Source: Alphaproteobacteria bacterium (GTDB lineage Bacteria > Pseudomonadota > Alphaproteobacteria > Micropepsales > Micropepsaceae). From it: a stretch of DNA of 60,191 bases. Numbering within the stretch: the first letter of the stretch is position 1; the number at the start of each line of letters is the position of its first letter. The position numbers and the translations under genes are program-made. A model generated the notes under the pieces. It was not told the origin of the DNA and made no database searches. It saw only the letters and a list, made by a program, of their open reading frames with translations. The stretch is from the NCBI GenBank assembly GCA_028865545.1, contig JAGWJY010000016.1, positions 1 to 60,191 on the forward strand. The letters are read 5' to 3'. Below, piece by piece: positions 17,191-23,984 of this stretch.

Positions 17191-17871
17191 CTATTGACCG
17201 CCCACGTCGGACACCTTGGCCGACTGATCGGCCGTCTTGTCGGCCGACGTCACTTTGCCCTTCTCGTAATTGTCGAGCACGGCGTTGCGGCGAACTGCGT
17301 CGGCCGCCGTCATCGGGCGCGGTTGCAGGAGATCGCGCGGATCGGCGACCATCGCGGCGATGTTCTGCTGCACGGCGCAACCGAAATTCGGCGACGACTC
17401 GTTTGACGCCGTATTGGCAAGATTCGTCGACCAGTCGCCGCAGGGCGTCGTGTGGGCGACATAGGTGATGTAGTTGACGTCCACGCGCGCATCGCCATTC
17501 GTGACGTCATGCGTTCCTACCAGAATGCGCGAGCGCGGCACGCCCATCGACGCCAGCCTTTCGCCGAAATAGCTGATGGCAGCCGGCGAGTTCGAGCCAG
17601 CCGGCACCGAGACGGAGATCGAACCGTTGCCGTGCTGCAGATAGTCGGCGACGAATTGGTTCAGCTGTGCGGCGTCTTCGGGCAGCAGTCCCGCGTCTGG
17701 CGCCGAGAAAGACAGTTTGAGATCGACGGACTGCGGCGCCACGCTGATCGGGTGGTTGACTGCGCCGTCGTTCGACAAGGCGCTGCCGTCGTTGAACGGC
17801 GCCGCACAGCTGCCCGCCAGCAACACGGCGCCGATCGAGGCATAACGCAGAATATTGATCATCTTCGACAT
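17191..17871 (-). CDS. cpaD: Tad pilus assembly lipoprotein CpaD
   Basis: 226 aa. The signal ends VLLAGSC, so it is a probable lipoprotein, although the lipobox is slightly atypical. The CpaD signature is clear: CGDWSTN, then ESSPNFGCAVQQNIAAM and ADPRDLLQPRP. CpaD is thought to help the CpaC secretin in the outer membrane. It lies 9 nt downstream of cpaC. The C-terminal 20 residues are Lys/Asp/Ser-rich and probably disordered. Confidence 0.92.
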   Translation of the reverse strand: MSKMINILRYASIGAVLLAGSCAAPFNDGSALSNDGAVNHPISVAPQSVDLKLSFSAPDAGLLPEDAAQLNQFVADYLQHGNGSISVSVPAGSNSPAAISYFGERLASMGVPRSRILVGTHDVTNGDARVDVNYITYVAHTTPCGDWSTNLANTASNESSPNFGCAVQQNIAAMVADPRDLLQPRPMTAADAVRRNAVLDNYEKGKVTSADKTADQSAKVSDVGGQ

Positions 17872-17880
17872 GTCCGCGTC

Positions 17881-19365
17881 CTATTGCACGATGAAGCCAA
17901 ACTTGCCCTGAGCCTCGGTGATCGGCTGCTTGCCGCGGTCGTAGACCGCGTTCATCCGGCCGAGCAGAATGGCTTCGACGTCGGCAGCCGGAACGAAGCC
18001 GTCCGTCGGCAGGGCCAGCTTGGCTTCCGCCGTCGGACTGACGAGGTACGCCGTTACGGTCACGACGAGTTCGGTCTCGTTGTTCTGGAAATCGCGGCTG
18101 CGGAACAGCGCGCCGAGAATGGGCATGTCCTTGAGGCCGGGAAAGGCATCAAGCTGCTGCTTGGTGGTGTGCTGCATCAACCCGGCGACGGCAAAGCTGC
18201 CGCCCGACGGCAGTTCGACCGTGGTTTCGGCACGGCGCACCGACAAGGCCGGGATGGTCAGCCCCGGCGTGGTCACGATCTGGCCGTTCTGGTTCAGCGA
18301 GCTGCCGCCCTGCATGGTGAAGGCGCCGGTGTTGGTGAGCTCGCTCACCTCCGTCGACAATTGCAGCGAGATGCGTCCGTCGCTCAGCACCACCGGCGTG
18401 AACGACAGCCCGACGCCGAACTGCTTGAAGGTGACCGAGACGTTGCCCTGGGCGTCGCGGCCCGACGGCACGGGGAATTCGCCACCGGCGAGGAACTTCG
18501 CGGTCTCGCCCGACACGGCGACGAGGTTCGGTTCGGCAAGCGTGTGGACCAGACCGACCGTCTCCAACGCCTTCATCTTGGCTTGCAGATTGTTGGCGCC
18601 GCCGGTGCAGGTTCCCAGCGTCGTGGGCGTACACACCTGGCCGAACTGCGCACCGGAAAGATCGCTCAAGGCCTGGCCGACGAGACCATAAGGATTGGCG
18701 GTCGAGGCAACGATCGGCACGCCATTCACCACCGCCGCACTGGCCAAGTCGATACCGAGCTGTTTGGCGACCTGACGCTGCACTTCAGCGATACGCACCT
18801 TCAGCATCACCTGCTGGCTGCCGGCGATCTGCAGCATGTTGACGACCTTGGAGGGATCGCCGGCAAAACGCGCCGCGATATCCTGCGCGCGCGACGACTC
18901 CAGCGCGCTGCCGACCGTGCCGGCGAGCACGACGTTGTCGTTCATCGACGACACCTTGATCTCGGAGCCGGGCATATCCTTCCGGATCATGGCGGCGAGA
19001 TCGGTGACGTCTTTTTCGACCCGGATGTCGATCGACAAGATCTGGTGGCCGGATGCGTCGAAGAAGAAGGCGTTGGTCTGCCCGGTCTTCTGCGCCAGCA
19101 GATAGATCCGCCGCGGCGTCCGCACGACGGCGTCGACGATGTCAGGATTGGCGACCAGCACATCGCGCGCATCCGCGTCGATCTGGATGATCGCCGCCTT
19201 GTTCAAACCGAGTGTCAGGTGCTTGTGGATGGCGTCGCCGGACCGGGTCGAAACGGAGATGACGCGCGGTACGTCGCTGCCATCATCCTGTGCCGCAACT
19301 GCGCCGCATGCCGCGAACAGCAATGCGCCCGCGGCAGCCAAAGCGAAGAGGAAATTGCTGCGCAT
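17881..19365 (-). CDS. cpaC: Tad pilus outer-membrane secretin CpaC/RcpA
   Basis: 494 aa. The signal peptide is residues 1-26. A pilus N-terminal domain follows (LTLGLNKAAIIQIDADARDV ... NPDIVDAVV), then a BON domain near 105-165 and the secretin channel domain. In the channel, VPSGRDAQGNVSVTFKQFG and VELPSGGSFAVAGLM are the usual signatures. It forms the ring through which the pilus leaves the cell. It abuts cpaB exactly, with its start codon next to the cpaB stop. Confidence 0.94.
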   Translation of the reverse strand: MRSNFLFALAAAGALLFAACGAVAAQDDGSDVPRVISVSTRSGDAIHKHLTLGLNKAAIIQIDADARDVLVANPDIVDAVVRTPRRIYLLAQKTGQTNAFFFDASGHQILSIDIRVEKDVTDLAAMIRKDMPGSEIKVSSMNDNVVLAGTVGSALESSRAQDIAARFAGDPSKVVNMLQIAGSQQVMLKVRIAEVQRQVAKQLGIDLASAAVVNGVPIVASTANPYGLVGQALSDLSGAQFGQVCTPTTLGTCTGGANNLQAKMKALETVGLVHTLAEPNLVAVSGETAKFLAGGEFPVPSGRDAQGNVSVTFKQFGVGLSFTPVVLSDGRISLQLSTEVSELTNTGAFTMQGGSSLNQNGQIVTTPGLTIPALSVRRAETTVELPSGGSFAVAGLMQHTTKQQLDAFPGLKDMPILGALFRSRDFQNNETELVVTVTAYLVSPTAEAKLALPTDGFVPAADVEAILLGRMNAVYDRGKQPITEAQGKFGFIVQ

Positions 19366-20169
19366 CTAGTCTCCTCCACCGCCGCTGGTATGCGCGATGC
19401 CGTAGCGTATGATCGAAACAGGACCGACGTCGGAATCACTGCGCGCCGCGGCCAGTTGTCCGCCATTGCGCGTAGCGGTGTTGTCGCCCAGCGCGCGCAG
19501 CGCCAGAGACAATGTTCCAGAAGCCTGCGCCCGCGCCAAATTTTCCGCCTGATCGGACGTCAATTCGAGCGTCGCCGTTCGGGCGTCCGAAACCGATTTC
19601 TTGTTCTGGCCGTCCGTCGTCTGATCGATCGCCAGAACGCGTACATCCGACAACACGATGGTGGAGCGCGCCATCTTGGAACTGCCGTTGGGCGACTGGG
19701 TGAGAATGACGTCAACGCGGTCGTCGGGCAGAATGAATCCGCCAGCGACCGACGCCAGCGTCACGTTGATGGAAGCGGCCCGCATGCCCGGCTGCAGTCT
19801 TGCCGCCATGAAGCCGGCGGCGTCGCCCTTGACGATCTTGGCGTAGGTGATCGGCTCGCCCTTGACGATCTGCGTGCGCACCACGGTGCCCGTCACGGCC
19901 GCCTGCAATGAGACGCCGCTCGATTGCCTGATGAAACTCGGATCGACGCCGGTTGCCGGCCATTGCTGCCAGCGAACCTGGCTCGCCTGCAGCGGTTCGC
20001 CCGGCTGCAGATTGTCCGCAGCGACGAGCACGTTGGCGATGGCAACGGTGGGCTCAAGGCGCGCATCGGCCTTCGGCGTGCCACCGCCGAGCAGTCCTCG
20101 TACGAGCAGAGCTGCACCTCCCGCGGCCACTGCAGCCAGCAAAAGGACAACGAGACGCCGCGTGTTCAT
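19366..20169 (-). CDS. cpaB: Tad pilus assembly protein CpaB/RcpC
   Basis: 267 aa. An N-terminal membrane segment (residues 5-28) is followed by an SAF domain (IANVLVAADNLQPGEPL, then SQVRWQQWP) and an RcpC-type domain with GFILPDDRVDVILTQS. CpaB supports secretin assembly in the periplasm. It is the first gene of the cpaB-cpaC-cpaD-cpaE-cpaF-tadB-tadC run. A candidate CtrA box lies 40 bp upstream of its start. Confidence 0.92.
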   Translation of the reverse strand: MNTRRLVVLLLAAVAAGGAALLVRGLLGGGTPKADARLEPTVAIANVLVAADNLQPGEPLQASQVRWQQWPATGVDPSFIRQSSGVSLQAAVTGTVVRTQIVKGEPITYAKIVKGDAAGFMAARLQPGMRAASINVTLASVAGGFILPDDRVDVILTQSPNGSSKMARSTIVLSDVRVLAIDQTTDGQNKKSVSDARTATLELTSDQAENLARAQASGTLSLALRALGDNTATRNGGQLAAARSDSDVGPVSIIRYGIAHTSGGGGD

Positions 20170-20208
20170 GAGAGCAGCTCCTTTGCCCCAATCCGAGCAC
20201 GGAACCCT

Positions 20209-20223
20209 TTAGAGAATGCTTAA
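20209..20223. promoter_or_regulatory. candidate CtrA box upstream of cpaB
   Basis: On the plus strand TTAG-AGAATGC-TTAA; read towards cpaB it is TTAA-GCATTCT-CTAA. It has one mismatch in the half-sites and differs by one base from the box at 23931-23945, spacer included. It lies 40 bp from the cpaB start. Confidence 0.5.
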
Positions 20224-20267
20224 CAGGGGGCCGTCGGACCGGACACTGCGTACATTACTTTTCCGTC

Positions 20268-20777
20268 TTAAAGTCCTGCCGCGAGACGGAAAATCTCCGT
20301 CTGCGGAAGAATAACAAAAGCACCCGCGGCAAGTGCCGCGCCGTACGGAATGCCCGCCCGTTCGTCATGCAGACGGAGCAGCCAATGCTGACGCGCCAGC
20401 GGTGCGGGCAGCGGCACGCGCCTCAACCCGAGCAGCACCAGAGTCAGCGCGCCGCCCAAGACCGAAGCCACCAGCGCGTAACTGACCAGGTCGTGAAACC
20501 CGAACCACAGCACGACACAGGCAAAGAGCTTGGCATCACCGCCGCCGATATAACCGAGCGCGAACAACGTAAAGCCGACAACAAGCCCCAGAAATCCCGC
20601 CAGCAGATGGTCGGCGACCATTCCCGGCGTCATGCCGGAGGCAAATACGAAAACCAGGAAGGCCGCGATCAGAGCAACCTGGAGAAAGTTCGGAATCGTA
20701 TAGCTGCCGAGATCCCAACCGGCGGCGAGCGCCAGCAGGGCAGGAAGGACGATGATGACAAACAGTTCTGCGGCCAT
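20268..20777 (-). CDS. cpaA: prepilin peptidase CpaA/TadV
   Basis: 169 aa, about five membrane segments. An aspartic prepilin peptidase (A24 family) that cleaves the Flp and TadE-type pseudopilin leaders. The catalytic aspartates are in AAGWDLGSYTIPN and in YIGGGDAKLFAC (the GxGD-type motif). It lies downstream of flp1, separated from it by a strong hairpin (20799-20825), and 98 bp upstream of cpaB. Confidence 0.92.
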   Translation of the reverse strand: MAAELFVIIVLPALLALAAGWDLGSYTIPNFLQVALIAAFLVFVFASGMTPGMVADHLLAGFLGLVVGFTLFALGYIGGGDAKLFACVVLWFGFHDLVSYALVASVLGGALTLVLLGLRRVPLPAPLARQHWLLRLHDERAGIPYGAALAAGAFVILPQTEIFRLAAGL

Positions 20778-20798
20778 GTTCCGTTATGCCCAACATGC

Positions 20799-20825
20799 GA
20801 GCGGCCGCCTTTGTGGCGGCCGCTC
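20799..20825 (-). terminator. strong hairpin after flp1
   Basis: GAGCGGCCGCC pairs perfectly with GGCGGCCGCTC (11 bp) around a 5-base loop, between the flp1 stop and the cpaA start. There is no U-tract, so it may be an attenuator or an mRNA 3'-end stabiliser that keeps pilin mRNA more abundant than downstream assembly mRNA. Confidence 0.6.
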
Positions 20826-20848
20826 AATCTGCGCTATCGATCCGCCGC

Positions 20849-21010
20849 TTACAGTTTCGTCGAGACGGAATTGAATGTCGCGCTCAGGCTCGTACCGACA
20901 GCCTGCAACGTTCCAATGATCACGACCGCAATCAACGCCGCGATCAGACCGTATTCGATGGCCGTCGCGCCGGACTCGTCGCGAACAAACCGCGAAAAAA
21001 GGTTGTTCAT
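20849..21010 (-). CDS. Flp/Fap-type pilin (copy 1)
   Basis: 53 aa: a short basic/acidic leader, then the Flp core GATAIEYGLIAALIAVVIIG with the conserved E and Y after the cleavage site. CpaA is expected to cut before the hydrophobic helix, and the mature pilin polymerises into the Tad fibre. It is identical to copy 2 for the first 49 residues; only the last four differ (STKL against ATNL). The many base differences inside those 49 codons are silent, so both copies appear to be under selection. A perfect TTAA-N7-TTAA box lies 93 bp upstream. Confidence 0.95.
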   Translation of the reverse strand: MNNLFSRFVRDESGATAIEYGLIAALIAVVIIGTLQAVGTSLSATFNSVSTKL

Positions 21011-21102
21011 ACTGACCTCCACTTGTGGACACCCTAGGATATCCGGCGCGCTCCGCTTGCCGCGGCTCTTTGCCAGGACCGGGTCAGCTTAGGCGGAAGC
21101 GC

Positions 21103-21117
21103 TTAATGCGTTCTTAA
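21103..21117. promoter_or_regulatory. CtrA-type box upstream of flp1
   Basis: A perfect TTAA-TGCGTTC-TTAA. This matches the TTAA-N7-TTAA site bound by the cell-cycle regulator CtrA, which activates the pilA pilin gene in Caulobacter. It is 93 bp upstream of the flp1 ATG and duplicated at flp2. CtrA binding is inferred. Confidence 0.75.
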
Positions 21118-21352
21118 ATCGGTTTGTTGCGCGAGGGGCGTTTTGTACCGCCGTGATACAGAAATGGGGTCGCGGAGGGGGTGGTTGTACTTAATGTTTG
21201 AACTTCATTCACCAATCCGCAAGATCGCCCTAGGCAGGACAAGGAAAAGCCGCCTGCATATCGACGCGACTTTCGGCTTCGAAAACGTCGAACATCTTTT
21301 GCAGCATCAGCGTGCCATAGCTCCGCAGTCATATTGCTTCGCGCCAAATATG

Positions 21353-21382
21353 CGAACGGCCACCCTTGAGGGCGGCCGTTCG
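21353..21382 (-). terminator. hairpin after flp2
   Basis: CGAACGGCC pairs with GGCCGTTCG (9 bp), with an inner CCC-TTGA-GGG stem after one mismatch. It lies just beyond the flp2 stop, at the same position as the hairpin after flp1. It has no U-tract. It probably marks the 3' end of the pilin message. Confidence 0.55.
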
Positions 21383-21404
21383 ATCTGCGTTTTCGTCTGC
21401 TTGC

Positions 21405-21566
21405 TCAGAGGTTGGTCGCGACTGAGTTGAACGTCGCACTCAAACTCGTACCGACCGCCTGCAACGTTCCAATGATCACGACCGCGATCAACGCCGCGAT
21501 CAAACCATATTCGATGGCCGTCGCGCCGGATTCGTCGCGAACAAACCGCGAAAAAAGGTTGTTCAT
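21405..21566 (-). CDS. Flp/Fap-type pilin (copy 2)
   Basis: 53 aa, the first 49 identical to copy 1, ending NSVATNL. I chose the ATG at 21566 because it opens MNNLFSRFVRDESG exactly as in copy 1 and follows the same leader. The longer open frame upstream would consume the duplicated regulatory region. The gene is divergent from the secretin-N-domain gene at 21899. It has its own hairpin downstream and its own perfect CtrA-type box upstream, so it can be transcribed independently of copy 1. Confidence 0.95.
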   Translation of the reverse strand: MNNLFSRFVRDESGATAIEYGLIAALIAVVIIGTLQAVGTSLSATFNSVATNL

Positions 21567-21657
21567 ACTAACCTCCACTTGTGGACACCCTAGAAACTCC
21601 GGCGTGTTCCGCTTGCCGCGGGTTTCGCTCGGACGCACAAGGCTGAGGTTACGGCGA

Positions 21658-21672
21658 TTAACGGGTTCTTAA
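21658..21672. promoter_or_regulatory. CtrA-type box upstream of flp2
   Basis: A perfect TTAA-CGGGTTC-TTAA, 92 bp upstream of the flp2 ATG, at the same position as the flp1 box. The spacer differs from copy 1 while the half-sites are kept, which suggests the half-sites are selected. Confidence 0.75.
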
Positions 21673-21898
21673 ATCGGTTTGTTGCGCAAAGGGCGTTTTG
21701 TGCCGCTGCGGTACAGAAAAGGCGTCGCGGAGGGCATGGTTGTACTTAACATTTAGATTCCGTTCACCTCTCCGCAGAAATGTACAAGGTGGAACAACAC
21801 GAGAAGATGCGCGGCGGTGCCTTTCGGTCCGCCAGAACTTAAAACTTCTTTTACAGCGCACGCGTAACGTGACAGGGAACCTTCAACGGATTCCGCCC

Positions 21899-22369
21899 AT
21901 GCGCCGCCTCACAGCTTGCCTTGCAACCGCCTTGCTGATGACCAGCGCCGCAGCGGCGCATGAAGCCTCCGCTCGTGACGCCTCCGTTTCCGTGCCGCTC
22001 GACGAAGTCCGCGTCGTCACCTTCTCCAAGCCCATCTCGACCTTGTACGTCGGCAACCCGGTGATCGCTGACGTCACCATGATCGACAAGCGCCACGCCT
22101 TTGTCCTCGGAAAGGCGTATGGCGCGACCAATGTCATCGCGCTCGACGCGGCCGGCAACGAGATCAACAACCGTCAGGTCGTGGTGTTTGGCGCCAGCAG
22201 TTCGCTGGTCACCCTGCAGAAGGGCCGCGCGCAGGTGACCTATTCATGCGTCAGTTCGCGCTGCGAGCCTTCCCCGCAGCTGGGCGACGACAACACAGCT
22301 TTCGGTGCGGCCATGGGCCAGATCCAACAGCACCAGGACCTGCTGGCCAAGACGGCGTCCGCCCAGTAG
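21899..22369 (+). CDS. exported protein with pilus/secretin N-terminal domain
   Basis: 156 aa. Signal peptide to about residue 25 (ALLMTSAAAAHEA). The body resembles the N-terminal domain of CpaC-type secretins: VPLDEVRVVTFSKPISTLYV, NPVIADVTMIDKRHAFVLG, then KAYGATNVIALDAAGNEI. There is no channel domain. The C-terminal part has a cysteine pair (YSCVSSRCEP) and a Gln-rich helix. It is divergent from flp2. It could bind the CpaC ring or CpaB in the periplasm. Related stand-alone proteins occur in other alphaproteobacterial tad loci, but the role is inferred from position. Confidence 0.8.
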   Translation: MRRLTACLATALLMTSAAAAHEASARDASVSVPLDEVRVVTFSKPISTLYVGNPVIADVTMIDKRHAFVLGKAYGATNVIALDAAGNEINNRQVVVFGASSSLVTLQKGRAQVTYSCVSSRCEPSPQLGDDNTAFGAAMGQIQQHQDLLAKTASAQ

Positions 22370-22406
22370 GGATCGATCCATCCGATCTATTTGATGAAGT
22401 CCGACG

Positions 22407-23798
22407 CTACTGCGCCACCCGCAGGTTCGTGATCTGCTGACCGATCGTGTTGAACGTGGACACGATCGCACCCGCCGTCGTCAGGTCGAAATATTTGCTG
22501 GGATCGGAGGCGCAGTTCTGCAGTGCCGTCGAATTACCCTGCGTGCCATTGAGATCAACGAATATCGTGTAGATCGTAATGCCTGCGGCCTTGGCGTTGG
22601 TGCAGGCCAGCTGTTCGCGCGCGTCGATGTAAGACTGGCTGCTGCTCCAGCGATCCTGCGTGTTGAGGCCGTCGCTGAGCAGAATGATAACCTGTTGGGT
22701 GTTGGCCGGAAGCGTGGGCGGACTGAGCGGCGCGCCCTGGCTGAGCGCTTGCCAACCCAGCGCCAAGCCGATCGTCTGATTGGTGTTGCCGCTGGCATAC
22801 ATGCCGTCGACTTCGTTGCTGAGCGTCGTCCAGTTGTAGCCGAGCGGCAGTAGCGCCTCGGGACAGTTGCCGTACTGCTCTGGGACGAAATAGCTGTTGG
22901 TATCGGAACTTGTCGGCGTCGTGTTGTTGACGTCGTAGTTCTGCGACGCCGGACCGCTGTCCGTACCGCGGTCAGTTACACAGCCGTTCCAGGAACTATG
23001 GCTGGAAGGCGTCCAAGTTCCCGAACAGCTGCTGCTGCTTCCGCCACCCCAGCCTCCCCAACCTCCCCAACCGCCCCAGCCGCCGCCACCACCGCCAGCG
23101 CAGCTGCCGTTGGCAGAGTCCCAGTCCGTCCAATTCAGCCATGTGGAGTTATAATAGCTTGATCCAAGATTGACGTCCTTGGTGAAAGGAACGATGGCCA
23201 CCTGCACATCGCCCGCCGTGGCTGACGCGTTCTGCAACATGGTGAGCAGCTGATGTGACGCGTTCTTGAGCGCCGTAATCTTGCTGGTGCCGGTCGAGTC
23301 TGTTTCGGTCATCGAGCCCGTATTGTCGAGCACCAGCGATACCCAGAGCTTCAACTGCCCCCATACCACTTTCGTCGATGCCGTGATCGTCAAGGAATGA
23401 ACACCGGCGGCGCTGAGAAGCGTGGTGGGCATCTGATCCGTCGCCGTGATGATGACCTGCTGGCCCGACGGCGTTACCGAGATCGCGGCCGGTGTGCCGT
23501 ATGACGGATCCGCTTTGTAATTCGCGCTGAAATATTGCTGCGCCATCGTCTGCTGCTGCTGGGTCGTCAAACCGGAGGTGCTGCCGATGGCAAGGGCCGC
23601 GGCGTCAATCGCATCTTCCATGCTGGCATGAACGACGACGGCGCGCGCATAGTCGAGGCCGGCGCCGGTCGCCAGAGCGAGCGGAACCAGAGACAGCGCA
23701 AAGATCATGGCAACATTGCCGCGCTTGGCGCCGGCAAAAGCGCGCACATGGCGCGACACGCACCTGATCAGTCCGCGGAACCCGTTGCTTGTCACCAT
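22407..23798 (-). CDS. tadG: TadG-like pilus protein with von Willebrand A domain
   Basis: About 463 aa. An N-terminal TadE-like membrane segment (GNVAMIFALSLVPLALATGAG) anchors a large periplasmic part. The vWA domain starts with SLVLDNTGSMTETD, an intact MIDAS metal site, and continues to VIILLSDGLNTQDRW. Inside the vWA domain is a low-complexity insert of GGW repeats flanked by cysteines (about 23035-23105). The ATG at 23798 is preferred to a GTG at 23819. TadG is a minor pilin-like or tip/adhesion component of Tad systems. It converges on the gene at 21899. Confidence 0.88.
   Translation of the reverse strand: MVTSNGFRGLIRCVSRHVRAFAGAKRGNVAMIFALSLVPLALATGAGLDYARAVVVHASMEDAIDAAALAIGSTSGLTTQQQQTMAQQYFSANYKADPSYGTPAAISVTPSGQQVIITATDQMPTTLLSAAGVHSLTITASTKVVWGQLKLWVSLVLDNTGSMTETDSTGTSKITALKNASHQLLTMLQNASATAGDVQVAIVPFTKDVNLGSSYYNSTWLNWTDWDSANGSCAGGGGGGWGGWGGWGGWGGGSSSSCSGTWTPSSHSSWNGCVTDRGTDSGPASQNYDVNNTTPTSSDTNSYFVPEQYGNCPEALLPLGYNWTTLSNEVDGMYASGNTNQTIGLALGWQALSQGAPLSPPTLPANTQQVIILLSDGLNTQDRWSSSQSYIDAREQLACTNAKAAGITIYTIFVDLNGTQGNSTALQNCASDPSKYFDLTTAGAIVSTFNTIGQQITNLRVAQ
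23035..23105 (-). repeat. GGW low-complexity repeat inside tadG
   Basis: The DNA encodes a run of glycines followed by WGG four times and a Ser4 stretch, bounded by cysteines. Part of the tadG coding sequence. Confidence 0.8.
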
Positions 23799-23930
23799 CG
23801 CCGATACGCCCCAACGCACGGCGCGATTATCGCGACACCGGCGTGAAAATACCGTTGCAACCTCGCACCGTGGTTAGCCAATAGTTAGCGCAGAATGGAG
23901 AACTGCGTCTTACGAACGATACCGTGGCCG

Positions 23931-23945
23931 TTAAGCGTTCTCTAA
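23931..23945. promoter_or_regulatory. candidate CtrA box between tadG and the GT87 gene
   Basis: TTAA-GCGTTCT-CTAA, one half-site mismatch. It differs by one base from the cpaB box read in the same orientation. It lies 40 bp before the glycosyltransferase ATG and about 132 bp from the tadG ATG, so it could serve either. Confidence 0.5.
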
Positions 23946-23984
23946 GCGACCCGCGACAATATTCGGGCCAGCAACGGGGACACG

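Larger units (their letters stand above)
20849..21200. repeat. tandem flp duplication, unit 1
   Basis: This segment (coding region, ACCTCCACTTGTGGACACCC leader, CtrA-type box and about 90 bp beyond) recurs at 21405-21756, offset by about 556 bp. The copies are partly diverged outside the coding region, but the order and spacing of the elements are kept. Confidence 0.85.
21405..21756. repeat. tandem flp duplication, unit 2
   Basis: Second unit of the flp duplication, including the TGGTTGTACTTAA segment near 21737 that matches 21182. See the unit at 20849 for the shared elements. Confidence 0.85.

Noticed and set aside
14550-17468. 972-codon open frame on the plus strand opposite cpaF, cpaE and cpaD
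   Set aside because: Mirror frame of three well-supported pilus genes; composition typical of GC-rich antisense frames.
17452-19911. 819-codon open frame on the plus strand opposite cpaC and cpaB
   Set aside because: Same explanation: a stop-free antisense frame; the minus-strand genes carry all recognisable motifs.
21839-21853. TTAA-N7-TTTA upstream of the secretin N-domain gene
   Set aside because: One mismatch, but the region is A/T-rich, where such a match is likely by chance; mentioned only in the finding on that gene.
23035-23105. Short-period repeat considered as a CRISPR-like or tandem-repeat locus
   Set aside because: It is in frame inside tadG and simply encodes GGW units.
23874-23888. 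TTAG-N7-TTAG upstream of tadG as another CtrA box
   Set aside because: Two half-site mismatches, and a better box lies about 55 bp away at 23931.
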